From Streptomyces sp. R302 (lineage in GTDB: Bacteria; Actinomycetota; Actinomycetes; Streptomycetales; Streptomycetaceae): a DNA stretch of 64,000 bases. The notes beneath the pieces were generated by a model. That model worked only from the letters and a program-made list of their open reading frames with translations. It did not search any database and was not told the origin of the DNA. Below are positions 28,489 to 40,807 of the stretch, piece after piece. Both the position numbers and the translations under genes were made by a program. How positions within the stretch are numbered: position 1 is the first letter of the stretch; each line of letters begins with the position of its first letter. The stretch is taken from assembly GCF_012927245.1 (NCBI RefSeq), contig NZ_JABBGE010000001.1:1021513-1085512 (forward strand), in the 5' to 3' direction.

Positions 28489-29477
28489 GGGGTGGGCTCC
28501 GGGGTGAGGAGGTCGGCTACTTCCAGGACGTGGTGGCCGCGCATCGTGGGGAGGCAGCTGCCGGTGACCGGGGTGATGGCCGTCGCCCATTCGTGGGGGA
28601 TCGCCGTCAGGCCGCCCGCCGCGCCGGCCAGGGCGCCGGCCACCGCGGCGGTGGTGTCGGCGTCGCGGCCCATGTTCACGGCCGTCAGGACCGCCGTGCG
28701 GAAGTCGCCGCGGGCCGCCGCGAAGGCGCCGAAGGCGAGGCCGACGGCCTCCGGGGCGAGGTCGGTCCAGGGGTAGCCGCCGATGACCACCGCGGAGCGG
28801 ACCTGGCGTTCGCGGGTGAGCGGGTCCGGCTGGACCCGCTGGGCCGCGACCACCGCGCGGCGCAGCGAGCGGGCCGTCCAGGAGTCCATGGGGATCACCG
28901 AGAGGGCCGCGGCGATCACGGAGGTCACCGTCGCGCCGGACATCGCCGCCGCGACGCCCGCCGCGACCGCTTGGCCGCCGTAGATTCCTTCGCCCTCGTG
29001 GCTGACGCTGCCGTCGATGGCGACCAGGCGGGCGGCTTCGGCCGGGCGGCCGGCGGCGAAGACGCCGAAGGGGGCGGCCCGCATGGCCAGGCCGTCCGAC
29101 CACGCGTGGCGGTGCTGGGCGGAGATGGGGGCCGCCAGGCCGCGCCGGAGGTTCTCCAGGGTGCCGCGCTCCGAGAAGCCGGCGCCGCGGAAGGGGCCCT
29201 CGTCGAGGTCGGCGATCCAGCGGTGCCAGGCCCGTTCGACGTGGGCGACGGTGAGCGCCGAGCCGTGCCGGGCGAGCAGCAGCGCCGAGAAGATCGCGTA
29301 CTCGGTGTCGTCGGTGCCGGCCGGACGGTCCGTCAGGAAGCCCTCGATCCGGCCCCAGCGGCGGCGGATCTCGGAGGGTTTCATGTTCTCGGCGGGGGCG
29401 CCGAGCGCGTCGCCGACGGCGAGGCCGAGCAGCGCCCCCCTCGCCCGTTCCCGGGTGTCGCATGCCGTGGTCACCAT
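28485..29477 (-). CDS. ADP-ribosylglycohydrolase family protein 4, canonical
   Basis: 330 aa, first gene of the operon. Motifs are intact: GLAVGDALGAPAEN, AGTDDTEYAIFSALL and NMGRDADTTAAVAGALAGAAGG, so both metal sites are predicted to be complete. An ATG at 29477 with ribosome site GGGAAGGGG about 7 nt upstream sets the start (a GTG follows at once and could also serve). ADP-ribosylglycohydrolases remove ADP-ribose from arginine or serine on proteins, from O-acetyl-ADP-ribose, or act on related compounds; the target here is unknown. Confidence 0.92.
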   Translation of the reverse strand: MVTTACDTRERARGALLGLAVGDALGAPAENMKPSEIRRRWGRIEGFLTDRPAGTDDTEYAIFSALLLARHGSALTVAHVERAWHRWIADLDEGPFRGAGFSERGTLENLRRGLAAPISAQHRHAWSDGLAMRAAPFGVFAAGRPAEAARLVAIDGSVSHEGEGIYGGQAVAAGVAAAMSGATVTSVIAAALSVIPMDSWTARSLRRAVVAAQRVQPDPLTRERQVRSAVVIGGYPWTDLAPEAVGLAFGAFAAARGDFRTAVLTAVNMGRDADTTAAVAGALAGAAGGLTAIPHEWATAITPVTGSCLPTMRGHHVLEVADLLTPEPTP

Positions 29478-29617
29478 CCGCGCGCCCCTTCCCTCGGTGC
29501 GGGCACCGCAACGGCGGTACCCCTTCGCCTGGATCTGTGCCACGGCGTGCGGACGACTCGCCGATGGGCGGCTTCTGTCACCCGTCTGTCGGCGGGGCGA
29601 AGGAGGTTGAGGGGGTG

Positions 29618-29636
29618 TCAGGCAAGGCTTCCCACA
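29618..29636. promoter_or_regulatory. Possible iron-box-like site upstream of the VIT-family gene
   Basis: TCAGGCAAGGCTTCCCACA matches the actinobacterial DtxR/IdeR/DmdR iron-box consensus (TTAGGTTAGGCTAACCTAA) at about 12 of 19 positions. The similarity is only moderate, so this is a suggestion based mainly on position before a metal transporter. Confidence 0.3.
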
Positions 29637-29639
29637 CTG

Positions 29640-29668
29640 AGGCAGGCCTTACTAAGTACGGCCTGCCT
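29640..29668. promoter_or_regulatory. Palindrome between the ADP-ribosylglycohydrolase operon and the VIT-family gene
   Basis: AGGCAGGCC (29640-29648) and GGCCTGCCT (29660-29668) form a perfect 9-bp inverted repeat around the AT-rich spacer TTACTAAGTAC, in the 278-bp divergent intergenic region. It could be an operator for either or both divergent transcripts. The adjacent AGGCAAGG sequence at 29620 resembles the arm. Confidence 0.55.
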
Positions 29669-29755
29669 TGCTGGCGCGCCCCTTACTTCGGGCGTATTTT
29701 CGAGTGCGTTGGGGGCGGCGGGTGCGACCCGGCCCGCCGTGACGAGGGGAGAACC

Positions 29756-30484
29756 ATGTCCATCATCGAAGCCCAGGCGCCACTGCACGAGGCGCACCGC
29801 GACAACCACACCCACCGTGACGTGAACGGCGGTTGGCTGCGGCCCGCGGTCTTCGGCGCGATGGACGGCCTCGTCTCGAACCTCGCCCTGATGACCGGCG
29901 TCGCCGGCGGCGCCGTCTCCTCGGGCACCGTCGTGATCACCGGCCTCGCCGGCCTCGCGGCGGGCGCCTTCTCCATGGCGGCCGGCGAGTACACCTCCGT
30001 CGCCTCCCAGCGCGAGCTCGTCCAGGCCGAACTGGACGTGGAGCGCCGGCAGTTGCGCAAGCACCCGATCGACGAGATGGAGGAGCTCGCCGCCCTCTAC
30101 GTCTCCCGGGGCGTCGAGCCCGCGCTGGCCCGCGAGGTCGCCATGCAGCTGTCGAAGGACCCCGAGCAGGCGCTGGAGATCCACGCCCGCGAGGAGCTCG
30201 GCATCGACCCCGACGACCTGCCGTCGCCCGCCGTCGCCGCCGCCTCCTCCTTCGCCTCCTTCGCGCTCGGCGCGCTGCTGCCGCTCCTTCCGTACCTGCT
30301 CGGCGCGACCGCGCTCTGGCCGGCCGTCCTCCTGGCGCTGCTCGGGCTCTTCGCCTGCGGTGCACTGGTCGCCCGGGTCACCGCCCGCGGCTGGTGGTTC
30401 AGCGGCCTGCGCCAGCTCCTCCTCGGCGGTGCCGCGGCAGCCGTCACGTACGGCCTGGGCATGGTCTTCGGCGCCGCCCTCTAG
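29756..30484 (+). CDS. VIT/CCC1-type iron/manganese transporter
   Basis: 242 aa. VIT1/CCC1 family: WLRPAVFGAMDGLVSNLALMTGVAGG is the first transmembrane region with the Asp and Gly residues of the family, followed by GLAGLAAGAFSMAAGEYTSVASQRE. The Glu-rich cytoplasmic metal-binding helices are next (ELVQAELDVERRQLRKHPIDEMEELA), then three C-terminal membrane segments. These proteins move Fe(II)/Mn(II) out of the cytoplasm. The ATG has ribosome site GAGGGGA, and a terminator follows 50 bp after the stop. Confidence 0.92.
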   Translation: MSIIEAQAPLHEAHRDNHTHRDVNGGWLRPAVFGAMDGLVSNLALMTGVAGGAVSSGTVVITGLAGLAAGAFSMAAGEYTSVASQRELVQAELDVERRQLRKHPIDEMEELAALYVSRGVEPALAREVAMQLSKDPEQALEIHAREELGIDPDDLPSPAVAAASSFASFALGALLPLLPYLLGATALWPAVLLALLGLFACGALVARVTARGWWFSGLRQLLLGGAAAAVTYGLGMVFGAAL

Positions 30485-30533
30485 CCGACGGAAGCCGCGC
30501 CGCCCGGCCGACGGAATCCGTACCTCCAGCCAT

Positions 30534-30570
30534 GCCCGAGAGGCCCCCGCAAGGGGCCTTTCGGGCTTTT
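30534..30570 (+). terminator. Terminator after the VIT-family gene
   Basis: A 14-bp stem (GCCCGAGAGGCCCC with GGGGCCTTTCGGGC, 13 Watson-Crick pairs and one G-T pair) with loop CGCAA, followed by TTTT. Confidence 0.92.
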
Positions 30571-30676
30571 CGGGGTGACTTTTCGGAATCCAAGCCGCAT
30601 TCTCGCTGTGACGCATATCCCTGTTCGGAATCCCCGCGGCGGTGAGACACTATGCACGACGCCACATATGTAGCCG

Positions 30677-30714
30677 GTTACTCGGCGGTTTCGAACCCGT
30701 GACCAGCGGGAAAG
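30677..30714. promoter_or_regulatory. GlnR-type binding array upstream of gltB
   Basis: Four half-sites with exactly 6 bp between them (11-bp period): GTTAC (30677), GTTTC (30688), GTGAC (30699) and GAAAG (30710). The streptomycete GlnR consensus is gTnAC-n6-GaAAC repeated. The first, third and fourth sites fit on the plus strand; GTTTC/GTTAC also reads as GAAAC-n6-GTAAC on the minus strand. Location before the glutamate synthase genes supports nitrogen control by GlnR. Confidence 0.55.
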
Positions 30715-30905
30715 AGGCAGAAGCGTCGCTGGGCAATGAGGCCCTTCCGGGGCGGACCGGTACGGCTCCGTCCCCCGCGGAGCAGTCACGATGCGGTCAC
30801 TGCCTCCGCATCCAGAAGAAACAGGTGAACGCGCACCACCGCTCCGTGTCGGAGGTGTCCGCATGCTGGAACGAGCTATCCGCTAGGCGAGAAGCACGCC
30901 ATCAT

Positions 30906-30921
30906 GTAACCTGCACGAAAT
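30906..30921. promoter_or_regulatory. Second GlnR-like pair near the gltB start
   Basis: GTAAC-CTGCAC-GAAAT matches gTnAC-n6-GaAAC in 9 of 10 positions and lies 64 bp before the gltB start codon. Confidence 0.4.
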
Positions 30922-30984
30922 TTCGCGGAGGGCCAACGTCGTCCCTCGGCATCTGCATATGCCACGACGACGACGGGAGAGCCG

Positions 30985-35551
<4,567 letters not shown>

Positions 35552-35559
<8 letters not shown>

Positions 35560-37012
35560 CCCGAAGGGCTTTCTCACCACCGGCCGCGAGGTCGCCGAGA
35601 CCCGCCCGGTCGCGGAGCGCGTCCGCGACTGGAACGAGGTCTACGTCCCCGGCTCCCTGCTGCCGATCATCAGCAAGCAGGCCGGCCGCTGCATGGACTG
35701 CGGCATCCCGTTCTGCCACAACGGCTGCCCGCTCGGGAACCTGATCCCCGAGTGGAACGACTACGCCTACCGCGAGGACTGGTCGGCGGCGTCCGAGCGC
35801 CTCCACGCCACCAACAACTTCCCGGAGTTCACCGGCCGCCTGTGCCCGGCTCCGTGCGAGTCGGCGTGCGTGCTCGGCATCAACCAGCCGGCCGTCACCA
35901 TCAAGAACGTCGAAGTCTCCATCATCGACAAGGCGTGGGACGCGAACGACGTCACGCCGCAGGTGCCCGAGCGGCTCTCCGGCAAGACCGTCGCCGTCAT
36001 CGGCTCGGGCCCGGCGGGCCTCGCCGCCGCCCAGCAGCTGACCCGGGCCGGCCACACCGTGGTCGTGTACGAGCGCGCCGACCGCATCGGCGGCCTGCTG
36101 CGCTACGGCATCCCCGAGTTCAAGATGGAGAAGCGGCACATCAACCGCCGCATCGAGCAGATGCGCGCGGAGGGCACCAAGTTCCGCACCGGCGTCGAGG
36201 TCGGCCAGGACATCACCGCCACCGACCTGCGCAAGCGGTTCGACGCGGTCGTGGTCGCCGCCGGCGCCACCACCGCCCGCGACCTGCCCGTCCCGGGCCG
36301 CGAGCTCAAGGGCATCCACCAGGCGATGGAGTACCTCCCGCTCGCCAACAAGGTGGTCGAGGGCGACTTCGTGACCTCGCCGATCACCGCCGAGGGCAAG
36401 CACGTCGTCGTCATCGGCGGTGGCGACACCGGCGCCGACTGCGTCGGCACCGCCCACCGCCAGGGCGCGGCCTCCGTCACCCAGCTGGAGATCATGCCGA
36501 AGCCGGGCGAGGAGCGGAACGCGGGCCAGCCCTGGCCGACCTTCCCCATGCTGTACAAGGTCACCTCGGCGCACGAGGAGGGCGGCGAGCGGGTCTACTC
36601 CGTCTCCACCACCCACTTCGAGGGCGACGAGGACGGCAACGTCCAGTTCCTGCACCTCGTCGAGGTCGAGTTCGTCGACGGCAAGCTGACCCAGAAGCCG
36701 GGCACCGAGCGGAAGATCCCCGCCCAGCTGGTCACCCTCGCCATGGGCTTCACCGGCACCGACGTCGCCAACGGCCTGGTCGCGCAGTTCGGCGTCGACC
36801 TGGACGAGCGCGGCAACATCGCCCGCGACGCCGACTTCGCCACCAACGTCGACGGCGTGTACGTCGCCGGCGACGCCGGCCGCGGCCAGTCGCTGATCGT
36901 GTGGGCCATCGCGGAGGGCCGCTCGGCCGCCCGCGGCGTGGACCGCTACCTCACCGGCGCCAGCTCCCTGCCGGCCCCGATCCGCCCGACGGACCGCTCC
37001 CTGCTGGTCTGA
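35552..37012 (+). CDS. gltD: Glutamate synthase small subunit
   Basis: 486 aa FAD/NAD(P)H-dependent beta subunit that feeds electrons to GltB. It carries the N-terminal 4Fe-4S cysteine motifs ([19 protein letters not shown] and [15 protein letters not shown]), an FAD Rossmann motif ([17 protein letters not shown]), an NADPH Rossmann motif ([17 protein letters not shown]) and the closing [18 protein letters not shown]. The ATG lies inside the end of gltB, implying coupled translation in 1:1 ratio. Confidence 0.98.
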
Positions 37013-37056
37013 CCGGCCCCACCGAACGTCCCGTACAACGGCGTACGGAACCGAAC

Positions 37057-37099
37057 GGCGCCCGCCCCGTCCCCGACCAAGGACTCAGGGGCGGGCGTC
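37057..37099 (+). terminator. Terminator after gltD
   Basis: GGCGCCCGCCCC (37057-37068) pairs with GGGGCGGGCGTC (37088-37099) at 11 of 12 positions; the inner GTCC/GGAC adds a second short stem. It lies 44 bp after the gltD stop. Confidence 0.75.
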
Positions 37100-37188
37100 G
37101 TGGTGTTCCCCGCTCCGCCGTGCCCACGGGCCCCCACTTCCCTCGCCCGCCCCGAACGGCCATGATTCCAGGAGGGAAAGGGGAGCTC

Positions 37189-37908
37189 ATGGCACTCAGC
37201 CTGCGGAAGGTCGAGGAGGAGGCGCCCGCGCTGGTCAGCCTCTACAAGACGGCGGGGGAGTCGCTGCGCCGGCACGGCGTCGCCGGAGAGCGCGCCGCCG
37301 TCTATCTGGTGGTCGACTACTCCGGCTCGATGAAGCCGTACTACCGGGACGGCAGCGTCCAGGCCCTCGCCGACCGGGTACTCGGGCTCTCCGCGCAGCT
37401 CGACGACGACGGGCGGGTGCCGGTCGTCTTCTTCTCCACCGACGTCGACGCCGAGACCGAGATCCGGCTCGACGACCACCAGGGGCGGGTGGACCGGATC
37501 GTCGCCGGGCTCGGCCACATGGGGAAGACGAGTTACCACCTCGCCATGGACGCGGTCATCGACCACTACCTCGACAGCGGGGCCACCGCGCCCGCGTTCG
37601 TCGTCTTCCAGACCGACGGCGGCCCCATCAACCGGCTCGCCGCCGAACGGTACGTCTGCAAGGCGGCCCGGCTGCCGATCTTCTGGCAGTTCGTCGGCTT
37701 CGGCGACCCCCGCAGCAAGCAGTTCGACTTCCTGCGCCGGCTCGACGAACTCGCCGTCCCCGAGCGGCGGTGCGTCGACAACGTCGGCTTCTTCCACGCC
37801 GGGAGGGAACCCGGCCGGGTCCCGGACGCGGAGCTGTACGACCGGCTCGTCGCCGAGTTCCCCCGCTGGCTCACCGCCGCCCGCGCCCGGGGCATCGTCC
37901 GGTCATGA
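37189..37908 (+). CDS. VWA domain protein (Ter-type)
   Basis: 239 aa, almost entirely one von Willebrand A domain. The MIDAS motif is VVDYSGSMKPYY (DxSxS), with further MIDAS residues in GKTSYH and FQTDGGP. It resembles VWA proteins of tellurium-resistance (TerF/TerY-like) groups, but no Ter genes are nearby. A strong ribosome site precedes the ATG. It probably binds a partner protein in a metal-dependent way. Its stop overlaps the end of the decayed aldo/keto reductase on the other strand. Confidence 0.88.
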   Translation: MALSLRKVEEEAPALVSLYKTAGESLRRHGVAGERAAVYLVVDYSGSMKPYYRDGSVQALADRVLGLSAQLDDDGRVPVVFFSTDVDAETEIRLDDHQGRVDRIVAGLGHMGKTSYHLAMDAVIDHYLDSGATAPAFVVFQTDGGPINRLAAERYVCKAARLPIFWQFVGFGDPRSKQFDFLRRLDELAVPERRCVDNVGFFHAGREPGRVPDAELYDRLVAEFPRWLTAARARGIVRS

Positions 37909-38304
37909 CGCCGGCGCGGCCGACAGACGGGCGAACTGCTCGTCCGTGAGCCGGACGTCCAGCGCGCCCAGGTTCTCCTTCGGGTGGTGTTCGGAGGAGG
38001 TGCCGGGGATCGGCAGGACGTGCGGCGCCCGGTGCGGCAGCCAGGCCGGCGCCGTCTGCGACGGGGTGGCCCCGATCTCGCGGGCCACCTCCGCGACCGG
38101 GCCGCCCGGACCCGCGTGCCCGCCCATCGCGATCGGGAAGAAGGGGACGAACGCGATGCCGCGCCCGGCGGTGTGCTCCAGGACCGCCTCGTGGCCGCGG
38201 GCCGCCAGGTCGTACAGGTTCTGCACCGCCGAGACCGGTGCCTCCGCCTCCGCCTCCGCCAGCTGCGCCACCGTCACCTCGGAGGGGTCGATGTGCCGGA
38301 CCTC
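37903..38304 (-). pseudogene. Aldo/keto reductase remnant (C-terminal part)
   Basis: The frame reads EVTVAQLAEAEAEAPVSAVQNLYDL, then a C-terminal AKR half (IAFVPFFPIAMGG, VAREIGATPSQTAPAWL, VLPIPGTSS, NLGALDVRLTDEQFARL). This corresponds to roughly the last 130 residues of a 280-330 aa enzyme; the catalytic Tyr/Lys/His region and NADPH N-terminal half are missing. An in-frame TAG at 38305-38307 on the minus strand ends the similarity. It abuts a MerR remnant on the opposite strand, so a deletion removed both 5' ends. Confidence 0.8.
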
Positions 38305-38552
38305 CTACGAGGAGCAGGGCCCGCTCGTCCCGGACCGCACCCCGGGCGGCCGGCGCCGCTACGGCCCCGACGCCCCGTCCGCCGTCCGCCGTCCGCCGGA
38401 TCCGGGCCCTCCTCGGCGCCGGCCTCCCCACCCGGGTCGTCGCTGAGGTACGGGACTGCTTCTGCGGCGGCGAGGCGGGGATCGAACCCTGCCTCATCCC
38501 CCTCCTGGTCGCCGCCACCGAGGGCAAGCTCCCCGCGGGCGCCACCGGGTGA
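38291..38552 (+). pseudogene. MerR-family regulator remnant, 5'-truncated and frameshifted
   Basis: The segment TSYEEQGPLVPDRTPGGRRRY is the end of a MerR helix-turn-helix (normally LRYYEEQGLL). The rest of the MerR helix region (AVRRIRALLGAGLPTRVVAEVRDC and GIEPCLIPLL) is found in a different frame. The frame change coincides with three tandem copies of the 7-mer GTCCGCC at 38377-38397. The N-terminal recognition helix is absent. It was probably the regulator of the adjacent aldo/keto reductase. Confidence 0.78.
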
Positions 38553-38606
38553 CGGGCCGTCGGAAAACCCCTGGCCGCGTCCGGGGTGCCGGGGGACCAT
38601 GACGCC

Positions 38607-38984
38607 ATGAGTTCTCTCGTTCGCCATGTGACCATCGACTGTGCCGACGCCTACGCCCTCGCCGGGTTCTGGGCCCAAGTCCTGGACGGCAAGCTCTCCG
38701 ACGACGACCACCCCGGCGACCCCGAGGCGCTCGTCGAGTCGGCGGGTGCCGGTCTCCTCTTCATCCAGGTCCCGGAGCCGAAGTCGGTCAAGAACCGGGT
38801 CCACCTCGACCTCCAGCCGCAGGACCGCACCCGTGACGAGGAGGTCGAGCGGCTGCTGGCGCTCGGCGCGACGCTCGTCGGCGACCACCGGAGGCCCGAC
38901 GGGACCGGCTGGGCGACGATGGCCGACCCGGAGGGCAACGAGTTCTGCGTGGAGCGCAGCGCGGCGGAGCGCGCGGCCTCCTGA
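38607..38984 (+). CDS. VOC (glyoxalase/dioxygenase fold) family protein
   Basis: 125 aa. HVTIDCADAYALAGFWAQVLDGK and MADPEGNEFCVE are typical of the glyoxalase-like/PhnB-type VOC fold with the C-terminal metal-ligand Glu position. RVHLDLQPQDR carries a central histidine. The fold is used by glyoxalases, extradiol dioxygenases and resistance proteins; the exact reaction cannot be inferred. The start ATG is preceded by a GGGGGACC sequence. Confidence 0.85.
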   Translation: MSSLVRHVTIDCADAYALAGFWAQVLDGKLSDDDHPGDPEALVESAGAGLLFIQVPEPKSVKNRVHLDLQPQDRTRDEEVERLLALGATLVGDHRRPDGTGWATMADPEGNEFCVERSAAERAAS

Positions 38985-39068
38985 ACTCCGCGCGTCCGCG
39001 CCCTGCGGCGCGGCGGCGACGACCCCCCGCCGACAGCTGACCGCAGGCCGCAGGCCACACGCCACGGA

Positions 39069-39089
39069 CCGCGGGCCGCCGGCCCGCGG
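39069..39089. terminator. Perfect hairpin between the VOC and TetR genes
   Basis: CCGCGGGCC-GCC-GGCCCGCGG: 9-bp perfect stem and 3-nt loop, 84 bp after the VOC gene stop and 23 bp before the TetR start. There is no T-run. It may terminate transcription or regulate the TetR gene. Confidence 0.5.
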
Positions 39090-39111
39090 CCGGAGCGACG
39101 ACAATGGGCGG

Positions 39112-39729
39112 GTGTCAGCGACCAAGAAGAAGAACCAGGCGAACGCACCGGCGCCCGAGCGGCGCCGGGAACTCCTCGACACCGCCGCCGAGGTGTTCGC
39201 CGCCCAGGGGTACAACGCCACCACCGTCCGCAAGATCGCGGACGCCGCCGGCATGCTCGCCGGCAGCCTCTACTACCACTTCGACTCCAAGGAGTCGATG
39301 CTCGACGAGATCCTCTCCACCTTCCTCGACGAGCTGTGGGAGGGGTACGACGCCGTCCTCGCCGCCGGTCTCGGCCCCCGGGAGACCATCGAGGCCCTCG
39401 TCACCGAGTCCTTCCGGGAGATCGACCGGCACCGCGCCGCCGTCGCCATCTACCAGAAGGAGTCCCGCCACCTCACCGACCTGCCCCGCTTCCACTACCT
39501 CGCGGACTCGCAGCGCAGGTTCGAGGAGGCGTGGCTCGGCACCCTGGAGCGGGGCGTGGCGGACGGGGTGTTCCGCGCCGACCTCGACGTCCGGCTCACC
39601 TACCGCTTCGTCCGGGACACCGTCTGGGTCGCTGCCTCCTGGTACCGGCCGGGCGGCCGGCACAGCCCCGAGGAGATCGCCCGCCAGTACCTGTCGATGG
39701 TCCTCGACGGCATCGCCGTGGGCGGCTGA
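39112..39729 (+). CDS. TetR family transcriptional regulator
   Basis: 205 aa. The N-terminal helix-turn-helix is clear (RRELLDTAAEVFAAQGYNAT, then VRKIADAAGMLAGSLYYHF-DSKESML). The ligand-binding domain has WYRPGGRHSPEEIARQYLSMVLDG at its end, a pattern seen in KstR2-like regulators of cholesterol/CoA-thioester metabolism and similar actinobacterial TetR proteins. A GTG start is used. Its target genes are not obvious from the neighbourhood; no adjacent palindrome was recognised with confidence. Confidence 0.88.
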   Translation: MSATKKKNQANAPAPERRRELLDTAAEVFAAQGYNATTVRKIADAAGMLAGSLYYHFDSKESMLDEILSTFLDELWEGYDAVLAAGLGPRETIEALVTESFREIDRHRAAVAIYQKESRHLTDLPRFHYLADSQRRFEEAWLGTLERGVADGVFRADLDVRLTYRFVRDTVWVAASWYRPGGRHSPEEIARQYLSMVLDGIAVGG

Positions 39730-39761
39730 CACCTCCCGGCGTACGGGCCGCTGTCGTACGC

Positions 39762-39798
39762 GGGTGGGCGCGGCCCCCGCACGGGCCGCGCCGCACCC
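39762..39798. terminator. Bidirectional terminator between TetR and phosphatase genes
   Basis: GGGTGGGCGCGGCCC (39762-39776) pairs with GGGCCGCGCCGCACCC (39783-39798) with one bulged base; the loop is CCGCAC. It lies between two convergent genes. Confidence 0.8.
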
Positions 39799-39802
39799 CG
39801 CG

Positions 39803-40720
39803 TCAGCCGACCAGCCGCTCCCGCAGGCCCACGAGGGCGCGCGGGTCCAGACCCAGGCCGGCCGTCACATAGCGGTACAGGCCGCCGTAGCGGGCGCGGA
39901 CCTCGCCGAGGGCCGCGTCCAGGTACTCCTGGCGGACCTCCTGGAGGGGCACGATCAGCTCCGGGTTCTGCATGAGCCCACCCTGCTTCAGCCCCTCGCG
40001 GACCCGGGCGTCGTAGGTGGCGCGGAAGGTGTTGGAGGCCAGGTAGTCCTCGGTGGCGAACCGTTCCGGCACGCCGACGAGGCAGAGCAGCAGCCAACTG
40101 GTCCAGCCGGTGCGGTCCTTGCCCGAGGTGCAGTGGTAGAGCGTCGGCCCCGAGCCGGGCGCGGCGAGTTCGCGCAGGGTCCGTCCGAAGGCCTCGCGGT
40201 TGGCCGCGTCGGTGACGAAGGTCCGGTACACGTCCGACATGAAGGCGGCGGCCCGCCCGCCGCCGAGCATCTCCTCCTGCCGCACCGGGTCGCGCGAGCC
40301 GATCGCGGTCAGCAGCTGCCCGAAGAGGCCGTTGTCGGTGACGGGCCGGGAGACCGCCGCCACCCCGGCGGGGAGCCGGTCGGCGCCGTCGTATCCGACC
40401 TCCGCCGGGATCCGGAAGTCGACGGCGCGGGCGAGTCCGAGCCCGGCGAGCGTGAGCAGGTCGGCGTCGGTGAGCTTCCCGAGGTGGTCGCCGCGGTAGA
40501 CGAGCCCGTGGCGGACCCGTTCGCCGTCGTAGGTGGGGCTGCCGCCCAGGTCGCGGACGTTCACCGCGCCCTGGAGCGGGATCTGGCGGATCGGGGCGCC
40601 GGTCCTGGCGCGGGCGGCGGCGGCCGGAGGGGCGACCGCGGCCAGGACGGCGGCGGCGCCGGCGGTACCGGCGGTGCTCAGCAGTGCGCGTCTCGACAGA
40701 GACGGGGTCGGCAGGGGCAT
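39803..40720 (-). CDS. Tat-exported tyrosine-protein phosphatase
   Basis: 305 aa. The N-terminus is a twin-arginine signal (SRRALLSTAGTAGAAAVLAA). The mature domain is the Y_phosphatase3 type: NVRDLGG near residue 54, then the P-loop HCTSGKDRTG with nucleophile Cys197 and Arg203. Enzymes of this group (for example MptpB-like) hydrolyse phosphotyrosine and sometimes phosphoinositides or phosphoserine. The ATG at 40720 is supported by ribosome site GGAAGGGAG. Export places activity outside the membrane. Confidence 0.9.
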   Translation of the reverse strand: MPLPTPSLSRRALLSTAGTAGAAAVLAAVAPPAAAARARTGAPIRQIPLQGAVNVRDLGGSPTYDGERVRHGLVYRGDHLGKLTDADLLTLAGLGLARAVDFRIPAEVGYDGADRLPAGVAAVSRPVTDNGLFGQLLTAIGSRDPVRQEEMLGGGRAAAFMSDVYRTFVTDAANREAFGRTLRELAAPGSGPTLYHCTSGKDRTGWTSWLLLCLVGVPERFATEDYLASNTFRATYDARVREGLKQGGLMQNPELIVPLQEVRQEYLDAALGEVRARYGGLYRYVTAGLGLDPRALVGLRERLVG

Positions 40721-40807
40721 GGCTGACTCCCTTCCACCAAACATTAGTTAGGTGACATCGAGGGGGAAGGTAGCAGCCCGGTGGTGCGGACGGGAGGGCC
40801 GTGCCGG

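Larger units (their letters stand above)
30571..30984. other. Long leader/promoter region of gltBD
   Basis: 414 bp with no convincing gene. An open frame from 30642 on the plus strand lacks family resemblance and a ribosome site. The region is less GC-rich than its neighbours and holds GlnR-like half-sites near 30677-30714 and 30906-30921 (listed separately). The length suggests a complex promoter or a long untranslated leader. Confidence 0.7.
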
